Assembly (NCBI GenBank): GCA_005239435.1
Contig: SZNP01000001.1
Span: 930,001 to 994,000, forward strand
DNA: 64,000 nt
Origin: Halorussus salinisoli
GTDB lineage: Archaea > Halobacteriota > Halobacteria > Halobacteriales > Haladaptataceae
Reading direction: 5' to 3'
Part shown: positions 19,701 to 27,633 of the stretch, piece by piece
How positions within the stretch are numbered: position 1 is the stretch's first letter
Layout of the letters: every line of letters starts with the position of its first letter
The notes under the pieces: generated by a model
Told to the model about the DNA's origin: nothing
Seen by the model: the letters and a program-made list of their open reading frames with translations, nothing else
The model's database searches: none
Translations under genes and position numbers: made by a program

Positions 19701-22700
19701 ACGGAACTGCGCGCGACTGACTACATGACGTACGGTCAGATGACCGTCGGGGATGGCGGCTACTACGACGCGATTCCGGTCGACTCGGGGACGGACATCG
19801 TGGTCGAGATGCACGCGGACAACCAGCAGACTCTCTCGGAGCGGACAGTCACGACGTTCGAGACGACGTACGTGCCGGGCGAGGACAACACTCCGCCGCT
19901 GATCGAGCGAGCGAACGTCGTGGGAATGAACCACGACGGCACGGCCCCCATCGAACCCATGACAGTTCGATTCACGGTTCGCAACCAGAGCAGGGTCGAC
20001 GCCGAGAACGTCACCGCGTGGCTTTCGCCCGGAGACGCCACCACGGTCCCGTCCGAGGACGCGAGCGACTGGTCGCAGGCGTCGATAGCTCGCGTCGACG
20101 ACGACACCTACGAAGCGACTCTGACTCCCACCGACCCCGACGCGTACATCGGAACGGTCGACCTCGCGCTCAGGGTGACCGAGGACAACGGCGACACCGT
20201 CGAGATAACGACGTTCGACGCGTTCCGGGGTGCCGACACTGCACCGCCGCGGATTTCGGTCGCGACGTCGCCGAGCGAGCGGGTCAGCCAGTACAACCCG
20301 GCCGCCGTCACCGTCGAACGAACGGACCTGCATCCGAAGGCGACGGAACTCGTAATCGAGGACAACAGCTCCGGAGATGTCGTCCACGAGCGAGACCTGT
20401 CCTCGGGCGATATCGAGACCCAAACCACCGTGAACTGGAACGCGACGGACGCGAGCGGAACCCCGGTCGAGAGCGGCGAGTACGACGTCGTCGTTCAGAG
20501 TTCCGACGCGTACGGGAACGCGAACGTCACTGCGACGACGCTCACCGTGGACAACAAGAAGCCGACGGCTACCGTTACCGCCGTCGGTGCAACCACCGAC
20601 CCGACTTCGACCGAAGGTCCGGTCTACACGAACGGCACGGTCGGTCTCGAAGCGACTGCGAACGGGACGCCCGGCGAGGCCGAGCAGGTAAAGTTCGTCC
20701 TGTCGGCCGACTTCACCAACTTCCGCGTGCCCGTTTCGGGTGACCCGTCTGACGGGGGGACGACTTGGACCGGCGTCGGCAACCTCTCGGACGTTCCGGA
20801 CGACGGGAACTACACCGTGGACGCGGTCGCGGTCGACCCGGCGGACAACCGGGGCGTGACGACCACCGAAACGACCGTCGTCCTCGACCGCGACGAACCG
20901 GTCCTCGGCGCGACTGTCGAGAAAGTCGGCAACGACGGCAGGGTGACGCTCACAAGTAACGAACCGCTGGAGTCCGTACCCACTGCGACGGTCGAAAAAC
21001 CCGCCGGAAACGACGAGCAGGTCACGCTGACGCGGAACACGACCGCTGACGGATACGTCTGGGAGGAGAACTTCGCTCTCGCGGGCGACGGTAACTACAG
21101 CGTGACGGCAAGCGGTACCGACCTGGCCGGAAACGTCGGGAAGACCAACTCGTCGGCCGAAATCGAGACGCTGAACGTTACGAGCAGGAACGTCACGGTC
21201 GTCCTGGAGAAGTCCGGACTGTTCATCGAGTTCCGGACCGACGAGACGGACTTCTCCAGCACCGTGACCATCACCGAGAGTCGGTCCGCGCTCGCACCAC
21301 TCTCGCGGAACCTCGCGGGTCTGAACTTCCTGAACGGCGAACTCGGGACGAAGTTGACCGAGCACCTCGACAACGCCACCATCGGTATCCCGGCGAACGA
21401 GTCGAGACTCCCGCCGGGCATCGACGAGAAGCACGTCGACGTCGGCTACTACGACGAGAGCGACGGCTCGTGGGAACTGCTGGACACGAGCGTCGAAGAC
21501 CGGACCGTCGGCAACGAGACGCGAACCTACTGGGTGACCGAGGTCGAACACTTCTCGACCTACGGCGCAGTCGCCGACGACCAGGAGCCGCCGACCCTGG
21601 ACGCCAAGTCGCCGACGGCCACCTTCGACCACGAGACGACTCGGAAGACGGTGAGGTTCGACTACAGCGACGACATCAGCGGCGTCGACGCGAGCGCGGT
21701 CGAACTGTACTTCGACGGCCAGCGAGTCACCGACGAGAACGCGGCGACCGTCACGGGTTCGTACGCGACTTACGACGCCACCGGACTCGACGCGGGTGAC
21801 CACGAGGCGGTCGTCACCCTCGAAGACGAGGCCGGAAACGCGAAGAACTACTCCGCGTCGTTCACCATCGAGAAAGAGACCACCGGTGACGGTGGCGGCG
21901 GAGGCAGCGGAGGCGGTGGCGGTGGAGGCGGCAGCGACGTGCCCCCGCCGTCCGTGCTCGTGGAGATAACGGAACTGACCGACACCTACGCCGAGGGGAA
22001 GGTCACGAACGCCCGCGCGTCCAATCCGGGCGAAATCTCGTTCGACGGCGGTCTCGTCGGCGAGGACGTTACCTTCACGGACCTGAGGTTCGTTCCGAAG
22101 AGTAGTGACGCCGAACCGCGGTTCTTCGTCGAGGCGGAATCGGCCGGGTCCGCTCCGAGCGGCGTGGACGCCTTCGACGGTGCAGACGAAACCCTCGGCT
22201 ACCTGACGGTGACGCCGAAGTACATCAGCGACTCCGAACTCGACGCCGTGACGGTCGCGTTCGACGTAGACTCCGCGACCGCTGGTTCGCCGGAGAACGT
22301 GGCGTTGTACCGCTATAACGACAGTACGTGGTCGAACGTCGAGACGACGTTCGTCGACGAACAGGACGGGTCCTACCGGTTCGAGGCGTCGGCCGACGCC
22401 ACCGGAACGTACGCCGTCGGTCTGGCCACGGCGTCGTTCGAGGTGAGCGACGCGACCCTCGACGCGTCCTCGGTCGAGATGGGCGAGGAGGTCACGGTGA
22501 CTGCGACCGTCGAGAACGTCGGAACGGGCGAGGGAACGTACACGGTCGAACTGACGATGGACGGCGAGGTCGTCGCCACCGAGCAGGTGACGCTCGCCGG
22601 CGGCGAGGAGACGACGGTCGAGTTCGTCCGGACGTTCGAGGCGGGCGAACACGCGGTCGCCGTGGGTTCGACCGAGGCGGGCGTCCTCACGGTCTCGGCC

Positions 22701-22856
22701 GACGGGTCCGACGACGCCGCGATAGACGACGAGGAGAACCGGGGGACGAAGCAGAGCGGGCAGGGGTCCGGTCCCGGCATCCCCGGATTCGGAATCCCCG
22801 CCGCGCTGGCCGCGCTCCTCCTCGGGGCGTTGCTCGCTCGCCGGGGCGAATCGTAA
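16767..22856 (+). CDS. Large surface-anchored subtilisin-like serine protease (S8) with PGF-CTERM anchor
   Basis: A 2029-residue exported protein. It has a Sec-type signal with hydrophobic core LLLSVLLLTSAVAPAVGG (about 21-38) and a prodomain to about residue 255. The S8 domain has the triad D272 (VAVLDTGIDDAHPDL), H304 (GHGTHVAGIIAGDG) and S482 (SGTSMSAPIVSGTAALM), with oxyanion Asn401 in SAGNSG. A long series of beta-sandwich repeats follows. A Gly/Ser linker near residues 1707-1724 precedes a PGF-pre-PGF-like domain (VLVEITELTDTY), a CARDB-like domain and a C-terminal PGFGIPAALAALLLGALLAR with basic end, the archaeosortase-processed PGF-CTERM signal. Many N-x-S/T sequons suggest glycosylation. 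It is far larger than halolysins (about 400-550 residues). Confidence 0.92.
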   Translation: MRGDSTRHGERRTTEGVTALLLSVLLLTSAVAPAVGGDVRTTSGPPTTPGVVSQTTDHARTTEHPAEISGADATTVSEDTENESLSKNATTKRVTLVTGQTVTVVETGNRTEYSIDSNVTMQRVSTPKGTYIFPEGVDFDTFDRDLFNVDLLVQQNATDEETSSIPVIVSHEQRKRYADSDGNQGSVDVLDSVAGTEKTDELETIDAVAGRLSKDDAKNAYRTLAESEEVERVHLDVKYEVDLDDAATIVSGEEAREKYGVTGDGVTVAVLDTGIDDAHPDLDDAVVHQKDFTGEGTTEDKYGHGTHVAGIIAGDGSASNGTYTGIAPDAELYNVRVLGKYGYGYTSDIVAGMEHAVDNGADVLSMSLGGSPDGLRSNDPYSEAVNYAYDNGVPVVVSAGNSGDYGYGTVGSPGIAKHAITVGATDKSGGITSFSSRGPTPYGLYMKPDVVGPGANVVSTRASDTSMGDPVDDHYTSASGTSMSAPIVSGTAALMLDEHSDWSPQRVKSVLTTTADPLSADVNEYKQGAGMVNATEAVDSDVVVTPGTVDFGTYTNDTNVSRVVTVQNLGDSSVTLNVSASAESIAGDTGKVSVNESTITLSGGETAHLGLAVDTNTPAGVYSGRLSFDGGRYTGIFGYARAHTVTVEKNAIDTTSADDDPIWLFADTEGTFKTSGFRGLDQLDNGTTTYHLLSDGTYNILSSGVNENNNQSILLSHEVSVSSDTSVTLDESNTVEYDLNTTEPNEIHGRLFNKSVEVQYEKRTSSDWWYAGGVFTQSVGTQTMRFSTDDRLNVSVEHVLVPEADVDTDDPSYDVPTIYHLIHGTAGVSTGRTFDVKQDDLAAKNTSYYRTSASQSYWAGLAASNTEWEPMVRFALADDIGDRRTQTVYVSPDSGRYEHFVYGESLWNTYGKTDVFRPGERVERDVNRHPLTGNVTGWDVSDGNLNFTAVPQSTQAIGTRTFDDFEWDETLEVRLDGSTELRATDYMTYGQMTVGDGGYYDAIPVDSGTDIVVEMHADNQQTLSERTVTTFETTYVPGEDNTPPLIERANVVGMNHDGTAPIEPMTVRFTVRNQSRVDAENVTAWLSPGDATTVPSEDASDWSQASIARVDDDTYEATLTPTDPDAYIGTVDLALRVTEDNGDTVEITTFDAFRGADTAPPRISVATSPSERVSQYNPAAVTVERTDLHPKATELVIEDNSSGDVVHERDLSSGDIETQTTVNWNATDASGTPVESGEYDVVVQSSDAYGNANVTATTLTVDNKKPTATVTAVGATTDPTSTEGPVYTNGTVGLEATANGTPGEAEQVKFVLSADFTNFRVPVSGDPSDGGTTWTGVGNLSDVPDDGNYTVDAVAVDPADNRGVTTTETTVVLDRDEPVLGATVEKVGNDGRVTLTSNEPLESVPTATVEKPAGNDEQVTLTRNTTADGYVWEENFALAGDGNYSVTASGTDLAGNVGKTNSSAEIETLNVTSRNVTVVLEKSGLFIEFRTDETDFSSTVTITESRSALAPLSRNLAGLNFLNGELGTKLTEHLDNATIGIPANESRLPPGIDEKHVDVGYYDESDGSWELLDTSVEDRTVGNETRTYWVTEVEHFSTYGAVADDQEPPTLDAKSPTATFDHETTRKTVRFDYSDDISGVDASAVELYFDGQRVTDENAATVTGSYATYDATGLDAGDHEAVVTLEDEAGNAKNYSASFTIEKETTGDGGGGGSGGGGGGGGSDVPPPSVLVEITELTDTYAEGKVTNARASNPGEISFDGGLVGEDVTFTDLRFVPKSSDAEPRFFVEAESAGSAPSGVDAFDGADETLGYLTVTPKYISDSELDAVTVAFDVDSATAGSPENVALYRYNDSTWSNVETTFVDEQDGSYRFEASADATGTYAVGLATASFEVSDATLDASSVEMGEEVTVTATVENVGTGEGTYTVELTMDGEVVATEQVTLAGGEETTVEFVRTFEAGEHAVAVGSTEAGVLTVSADGSDDAAIDDEENRGTKQSGQGSGPGIPGFGIPAALAALLLGALLARRGES

Positions 22857-22891
22857 CCGCGGCCAGAAGCGGTCGTCGCAGTCTTTCGCGC

Positions 22892-23322
22892 TTAGGTCGG
22901 CGGTTCGGCGTCTTCGGAGAGTCGCGTCTCGTGGAGGTGGACCCACTCGACGCCGTTCGGCGCGTCGGCCGCCCGCCGGAACAGACCGCTACTGACGCGC
23001 CAGTCCCAGTCGCCGTCGATGCGTTGCCCCTCCTCGTAGGTCACGAGACAGTGTTCGTCGCGCTCGACCCGGGTGCGAACGTTCGCCACCCGAATCTCGA
23101 ACTCCGGGTCCGAGTCCGCGAACGCGCCGTGACCGTTCCGGAGGTCGGCCCGAATCTGCGGGCCGTCGCGTCGCTCGCCGGTCGGCGAGACGATCTCGAA
23201 GTCGTCGGGGAGGACGGCTTCGGCGCGACCGTACTCGCGTCCGGTGGGCGTCCGGCCAGCCAGTCTTCGATGAACTCGTGGAACTCTCGAACCTCGCGCT
23301 CGGCGTCGTCTCGGAGTGACAT
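22892..23322 (-). pseudogene. Frameshifted SnoaL/NTF2-like (DUF4440-type) gene
   Basis: Two frames together encode one small alpha+beta protein. The start (MSLRDDAEREVREFHEFIED) is in the frame beginning at 23322. The remainder (YGRAEAVLPDDFEIVSPTGE through VEWVHLHETRLSEDAE) is in the next frame and ends at 22892. The switch lies near 23235-23245, in the codons around WLAGRPP/TGREYG, and needs a single-base change. The fold assignment (NTF2-like, ~140 residues) rests on the pattern of an N-terminal helix, a short loop and a strand-rich C-terminus with RVSSGLF. It is either a recent pseudogene or a base-calling error. An AT-rich inverted repeat lies upstream at 23440-23477. Confidence 0.7.
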
Positions 23323-23439
23323 CCGTCGTGCGTTCGTGTGCGCTTGTCGGCCTCAATCGTGGGTCTTCGGGAGTCCGTCACCGTCTCCCCGCTCTGTTTG
23401 CTTCCCGTCGGCCGGGTGGAACCGTAGAGACAGTAGTAG

Positions 23440-23477
23440 ATGTTTCTAAGGCTCGTATAGATTGCTTTTAGAAACAT
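23440..23477. repeat. AT-rich 10 bp inverted repeat, 18 bp spacer
   Basis: ATGTTTCTAA (23440-23449) and its exact reverse complement TTAGAAACAT (23468-23477) lie between two minus-strand genes. They are about 118 bp upstream of the frameshifted gene start and 75 bp past the stop of the small membrane gene. A regulator operator or a transcription-end structure are both possible. Confidence 0.8.
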
Positions 23478-23551
23478 ATTTCTTCAGCTGTATCACTCGT
23501 CCAAGGACTACGCTCGCATTCTGCGGGTACCCTTCGACGGTTTCAGTCCGC

Positions 23552-23746
23552 TCACTTGCGCGCACGATCGTCGGTCTCGACGACGAGGTCTTTCACGTCC
23601 ACGAGGAACACGATAGCACTGGCGATTACCAGCACGATGCCGACCGTGGTCAGCATCGCGTCCGCGAAGAGTATCAGCGCGACGCCGACGAGCAACAGCA
23701 CCGTCGTTCCAGCGGTGAGCAGAGTGTCGCGCGTCCCGAGCTTCAT
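23552..23746 (-). CDS. Small two-TM membrane protein
   Basis: Family not recognised. The ATG at 23746 gives 64 residues: a short N-terminus (MKLGTRDTLLTAGTT), two hydrophobic helices (VLLLVGVALILFADAML and VGIVLVIASAIVFLV) with a short turn between them, and a charged tail (DVKDLVVETDDRARK). A longer frame from 23854 adds an Arg-rich segment and is less likely. It is monocistronic. No function can be inferred. Confidence 0.65.
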   Translation of the reverse strand: MKLGTRDTLLTAGTTVLLLVGVALILFADAMLTTVGIVLVIASAIVFLVDVKDLVVETDDRARK

Positions 23747-24015
23747 GTGGTAACTTACTGCACGGTCGTGGAAAAGCGACTCGGCTGTTGGGTACCGAGT
23801 GGTTCGAAATCGGTAGAACCGGCGGAGCAGTATCGCCCGACCAATCGAAGTCACGGTCGGGTGGTTCCACCTCTCTCCGTTGCAGTCCGTCGCCTCGGAT
23901 TCAGTTCGAACTCATCGACCGTTCACCGGGGAGTCTAGTGTCACTCGATTCCTCAAAACACTCACTCTGCGTGAATTTGTTAACGTTTCACATACTTGGA
24001 GTCGTTAGCAAGGAC

Positions 24016-24345
24016 ATGGGCAACCGTTCGGAAGGGGAGTTGTGCGACGACCGACTGGAGGCGTTAGGACGCTACGAGCGACGCCGACTGTTACTCGGGT
24101 TATCGACGGCGAATCCCCACGAAGATTCACGCATCGATTTCGGCGAACTGGACCGTAATTCGGGAGAACTCGACCCGTTAGTGGTGATGCGACACCTCCA
24201 CCTCCCCTACCTGGAAGAACGCGGGTTCATCCGGTGGGACCGCGATAATCAGGTGGTCTCGAAGGGGTCGCGCTTCGACGAAATGGAACCGTTGCTCCAA
24301 CTGTTACGAGAGATCGAGGACGAACTTCCCGGCAGGTGGACGTAA
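24016..24345 (+). CDS. Haloarchaeal winged-helix protein (DUF7344-like)
   Basis: The ATG at 24016 gives 109 residues. The sequence LEALGRYERRRLLLGLSTAN is the first helix pair of the short haloarchaeal HTH family usually tagged DUF7344. The rest, MRHLHLPYLEERGFIRWDRD and QVVSKGSRFDEMEPLLQLL, reads as recognition helix, wing and dimerisation helix. An upstream in-frame start at 23788 adds 76 residues of low-complexity sequence that overlaps AT-rich promoter-like DNA, so it was rejected. It is likely a DNA-binding regulator; target unknown. Confidence 0.75.
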   Translation: MGNRSEGELCDDRLEALGRYERRRLLLGLSTANPHEDSRIDFGELDRNSGELDPLVVMRHLHLPYLEERGFIRWDRDNQVVSKGSRFDEMEPLLQLLREIEDELPGRWT

Positions 24346-24439
24346 CGGAAGACGGCGGGTAGAGGCGTGCTCTACGCGTACAACCTCCGGTTACTGATAG
24401 ACCGTTAAGCGTCGCTCGATAGTCGACGTCCGAGAGAAG

Positions 24440-24510
24440 TGCGCTGGCGGGGATTTGAACCCCGGTTGCGACCATGGCAAGGTCACGTGATACCACTACA
24501 CTACCAGCGC
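24440..24510 (-). tRNA. tRNA-Gly (anticodon GCC)
   Basis: Read on the minus strand, the 71-nt sequence starts GCGCTGG and ends CCAGCGC plus discriminator A, a seven-pair acceptor stem. The anticodon arm is TGACC-TTGCCAT-GGTCG, whose loop gives anticodon GCC. The T arm is GGGGTTCAAATCCCC with the invariant TTCAA. The D arm is short (GTG/CAC) with GG in its loop. CCA is not encoded and there is no intron. Confidence 0.93.
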
Positions 24511-24657
24511 CCTGTTGCATTTCCAGATAATGCCGGGATACTAAATAAGGCTTCCGAATCGAAGTAGAATCGGGAGACGGTGACACGATTCAAGCACCGA
24601 TTTCCGGCGCTAGGGGCTTTGTGACGGCCCCCCACGGCCGGAACCAAAGCGGCACCC

Positions 24658-24666
24658 TTTTAAGAA
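24658..24666 (+). promoter_or_regulatory. TATA box of the ribosomal supercluster
   Basis: TTTTAAGAA at 24658-24666 lies 54 bp upstream of the first gene of the cluster and follows CGGCACC, a possible BRE. Initiation about 25 bp downstream would leave a leader of roughly 30 nt. That leader holds a 6 bp hairpin (GTGACG at 24695-24700 with CGTCAC at 24712-24717) ending three bases before the start codon. Confidence 0.6.
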
Positions 24667-24720
24667 CTAAGCCGGTACGATTCGCTACAGTCTAGTGACG
24701 GGGCGTCGAAGCGTCACGGT

Positions 24721-25611
24721 ATGACCGTCAGCGTACTCGTTCCGTCATCCCTCGTCCGGGAAGCCGAAGACAAGCGCGAGGCGACTCGCAAAATCGGCTA
24801 CGTCGCCCGCGCGGCGACGGTGTTCCGGGCCGACCGCCTCGGGGTCTTTCCCGACCCCGAGGGGGAGGAAAAGTGGGGTGGCGGGTTCGTAAGTACCGTA
24901 CTGAACTACGCCGCGACGCCGCCCTACCTCCGAAAGGAGGTATTCGGCAAGCGGGACGAACTGGAGTACGCGGGCGTCCTACCGCCGCTCCGCGCCCCGT
25001 CACTGACCGGCTCCGAATCCGAGGGTTCGGGGTCGTTAAGACAGGGAATCGTGACCGAGGTCGGACCTGAAGGGCGCGTTCGGGTCAATTGCGGACTGCA
25101 ACACCCGATCTCACTCGTCGTACCGCCAGAAATGGAGGTCGGCGAGGGGGAGCGCGTAACCGTCAGGATCTCTTCGCGAAGTCCGGTCCGTGCGAAGCTC
25201 GTAGACGAGCCCCTCTCGGGCTTGTCGGTGACGCGCACGGACCTTCCGGCGGCTCTCGACCGCGACGACGCGGGCGTCCGAATCGGGACGTCCCGTCACG
25301 GAGTCGAGTTGACGACCCGGCGGCTGACCGAACTGGTCGGCCGGACCGGCCGCGACGGTATGACCGTCGCGTTCGGCGCTCCGGGTCGCGGTCTGCCGGA
25401 GATGCTCGACCTCCCGACCGAAACGCTGGCCCACGAGTGGCCGAGCGACGACCGGGAGGACGAGGCGGACGCGGAGTCCGGAGTCGAATCGGGCGCACCC
25501 GGCCGGTTTGACCTCTGGCTGAACGCGGTTCCGAATCAAGGCAGCGAGGTCGTGCGAACCGAAGAAGCGATGTTCGCCACACTCGGCTGCCTGAACCTCA
25601 AAGAGAAGTGA
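24721..25611 (+). CDS. Putative SPOUT-class RNA (uridine-N3) methyltransferase
   Basis: A 296-residue member of the archaeal/eukaryotic SPOUT family PF02598, proposed to methylate rRNA uridine at N3. It shows the N-terminal strand MTVSVLVPSSLVREAEDKRE, a DRLGVFPDPEG region, the conserved PPYLRKEVFGKRDELEYAGVL (partly quoted; about 71-90), an inserted OB-like beta domain (about 105-160), and a C-terminal knot with VAFGAPGRGLPEML and NAVPNQGSEVVRTEEA. Genes of this family commonly precede rpl3 in archaea. Here the stop is only four bases before rpl3, which supports a link to ribosome biogenesis. Confidence 0.85.
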   Translation: MTVSVLVPSSLVREAEDKREATRKIGYVARAATVFRADRLGVFPDPEGEEKWGGGFVSTVLNYAATPPYLRKEVFGKRDELEYAGVLPPLRAPSLTGSESEGSGSLRQGIVTEVGPEGRVRVNCGLQHPISLVVPPEMEVGEGERVTVRISSRSPVRAKLVDEPLSGLSVTRTDLPAALDRDDAGVRIGTSRHGVELTTRRLTELVGRTGRDGMTVAFGAPGRGLPEMLDLPTETLAHEWPSDDREDEADAESGVESGAPGRFDLWLNAVPNQGSEVVRTEEAMFATLGCLNLKEK

Positions 25612-25615
25612 TACG

Positions 25616-26632
25616 ATGCCAGAAACAAGCAGACCACGCAAAGGTTCGTTAGGGTTTGGCCCCCGGACGCGCGCGACCAGTGAGGTTCCGCGCTTCAACT
25701 CGTGGCCCGAAGGAGACGGCAATCCGTCTCTGCAGGGCTTCGCGGGTTACAAGGTCGGCATGAGCCACGTGGTGATGGTCAACGACGAGTCCGACTCCCC
25801 CCGTGAAGGGATGGAGGAGACCGTTCCCGTCACCATCGTGGAGACGCCGCCCATGCGGGCGGTCGCTCTGCGAGCCTACGAAGACACGCCGTACGGCAAG
25901 AAGCCGCTGACGGAAGTGTGGGGCGACGACTTCCACGACGACCTCTCGCGCACGCTTGACGTGCCGGAGGACTACGACGTCGACGCCGCCGAAGACGAAC
26001 TGCGCGAAGCAGTTACGAACGGCGACGTCGCCGACCTTCGCGTCGTCACCCACACCGTCCCGGACGAGATACCCAGCGTTCCGAAGAAGAAGCCCGACGT
26101 GATGGAGAGTCGCGTCGGCGGCGGGTCGCTCGACGACCGCGTCGACTTCGCGCTGGACCTCCTCACCGACGGCGGGGAACACGACATGAACGACGTGTTC
26201 CGCGCGGGTGAGTACATGGACGTCAGTGGCGTTACGAAAGGTAAAGGCACGCAGGGTCCCGTCAAGCGATGGGGCGTCCAGAAGCGGAAGGGCAAGCACG
26301 CCCGGCAGGGATGGCGACGACGGATCGGCAACCTCGGTCCGTGGAACCCGTCCCGCGTCCGCTCGACGGTGCCCCAGCAGGGCCAGACCGGCTACCACCA
26401 GCGTACCGAACTCAACAAGCGCCTCATCGACCTCGGTGAGGGCGACGACATCAACGTCGACGGCGGCTTCGTCAACTACGGCGAAGTCGACGGTTCGTAC
26501 GCGCTGGTCAAGGGCTCGGTCCCCGGTCCGGACAAGCGCCTCCTGCGTTTCCGCCCGGCCATCCGGCCGAAAGACCAGCCGCGCCTCGACCCCGAGGTGC
26601 GGTACGTAAGCACCGAATCGAACCAGGGATAA
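25616..26632 (+). CDS. rpl3: Large subunit ribosomal protein uL3
   Basis: Binds 23S rRNA near the peptidyl transferase centre and helps nucleate 50S assembly. The 338 residues match archaeal L3 in full: RPRKGSLGFGPRTRA at the N-terminus, AGYKVGMSHVV near residue 43, VTKGKGTQGPVKRWGVQKRK (about 203-222, the loop reaching the catalytic centre) and GRRRIGNLGPWNP-like sequence after it. The N-terminal ~15 residues are basic, as required for rRNA contact, while the middle is acidic in haloarchaeal fashion. It lies second in the operon. Confidence 0.98.
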   Translation: MPETSRPRKGSLGFGPRTRATSEVPRFNSWPEGDGNPSLQGFAGYKVGMSHVVMVNDESDSPREGMEETVPVTIVETPPMRAVALRAYEDTPYGKKPLTEVWGDDFHDDLSRTLDVPEDYDVDAAEDELREAVTNGDVADLRVVTHTVPDEIPSVPKKKPDVMESRVGGGSLDDRVDFALDLLTDGGEHDMNDVFRAGEYMDVSGVTKGKGTQGPVKRWGVQKRKGKHARQGWRRRIGNLGPWNPSRVRSTVPQQGQTGYHQRTELNKRLIDLGEGDDINVDGGFVNYGEVDGSYALVKGSVPGPDKRLLRFRPAIRPKDQPRLDPEVRYVSTESNQG

Positions 26633-26635
26633 ACT

Positions 26636-27382
26636 ATGCAGGCAACTATTCGCAACCTCGACGGCGAGGAAGACGGTTCCGTGGACCTGCCGGACGTGTT
26701 CTCGAAGACGGTCCGGCCGGACCTCATTAAGCGAGCCGTCCTCGCCGCGCAGGCAAACCGCAAGCAGGACTACGGTTCGGACGACTACGCCGGGATGCGA
26801 ACCTCGGCGGAGTCGCCCGGCAGTGGTCGCGGGATGGCCCACGTCCCCCGGACGAACGGTCAGGGTGCGCGAGTACCTCAGACCGTCGGGGGTCGCAAGG
26901 CCCACCCGCCGAAGGAAGAGAAAGATCGAACGCTCGACATCAACACGAAAGAGCGCAAGAAGGCGATTCGGAGCGCCATCGCGGCGACGACCGACGCCGA
27001 CCTCGTGGCCGAGCGCGGTCACCAGTTCGACGACGAGACCGACCTGCCGCTGGTCGTCTCCGACGACTTCGAGGACCTCGTGAAGACCAAGGAGGTCGTC
27101 TCGTTCCTCGAAGCTGTCGGCCTGGACGCCGACATCGAGCGCGCCGAAGAGAACAAGACGGTTCGAGCCGGTAAGGGTACGACCCGTGGTCGCAAGTACA
27201 AGACCCCGAAGTCGGTCCTGTTCGTGACCAGCGAGGAACCCTCGAAGGCCGCCCGCAACCTCGCGGGCGCAGACGTTGCGACCGCAGCGGAAGTCAACGC
27301 CGAGGACCTCGCGCCCGGCACGCACCCCGGCCGACTCACCGTCTGGACCGAGAGTGCAGTCGAGGAGGTGGCCGACCGATGA
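26636..27382 (+). CDS. rpl4: Large subunit ribosomal protein uL4 (L4/L1e)
   Basis: Primary 23S rRNA binder lining the exit tunnel. The 248 residues show [20 protein letters not shown] at the start, [19 protein letters not shown], and the extended basic loop [20 protein letters not shown] (about 63-82) that reaches the tunnel wall. The C-terminal half has the Rossmann-like [10 protein letters not shown] and [17 protein letters not shown]. Its last four bases overlap the start of rpl23, so translation is probably coupled. Confidence 0.97.
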   Translation: MQATIRNLDGEEDGSVDLPDVFSKTVRPDLIKRAVLAAQANRKQDYGSDDYAGMRTSAESPGSGRGMAHVPRTNGQGARVPQTVGGRKAHPPKEEKDRTLDINTKERKKAIRSAIAATTDADLVAERGHQFDDETDLPLVVSDDFEDLVKTKEVVSFLEAVGLDADIERAEENKTVRAGKGTTRGRKYKTPKSVLFVTSEEPSKAARNLAGADVATAAEVNAEDLAPGTHPGRLTVWTESAVEEVADR

Positions 27383-27630
27383 GCGTCATCGAGTACCCGT
27401 GGGTCACCGAGAAGGCGATGAACGAGATGGACTTCGAGAACAAGCTCCAGTTCATCGTGGACCTCGACGCAGACAAGCCCGAAATCCGCGAGGAGATCGA
27501 GAACCAGTACGAAGTCACCATCGAGAAGGTGAACACGATGGTCACCATGAACGGTGACAAGAAAGCCACGGTGACGCTCTCGGAGGACGACGACGCGCAG
27601 GAAGTCGCCTCTCGAATCGGGGTGTTCTGA
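27379..27630 (+). CDS. rpl23: Large subunit ribosomal protein uL23
   Basis: An 83-residue tunnel-exit protein that forms part of the docking site for SRP and chaperones. It is the compact archaeal form: [20 protein letters not shown], then [20 protein letters not shown] and [20 protein letters not shown] strands ending in the conserved SRIGVF terminus. It starts within the rpl4 stop (ATGA overlap) and is followed three bases later by rpl2. Confidence 0.97.
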   Translation: MSVIEYPWVTEKAMNEMDFENKLQFIVDLDADKPEIREEIENQYEVTIEKVNTMVTMNGDKKATVTLSEDDDAQEVASRIGVF

Positions 27631-27633
27631 CAC

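Noticed and set aside
17958..22946. 1662-codon open frame antisense to the subtilase
   Set aside because: High GC at third positions leaves long stop-free antisense frames. The translation is Arg/Val-rich without domains, while the plus-strand frame has a complete signal, triad and anchor.
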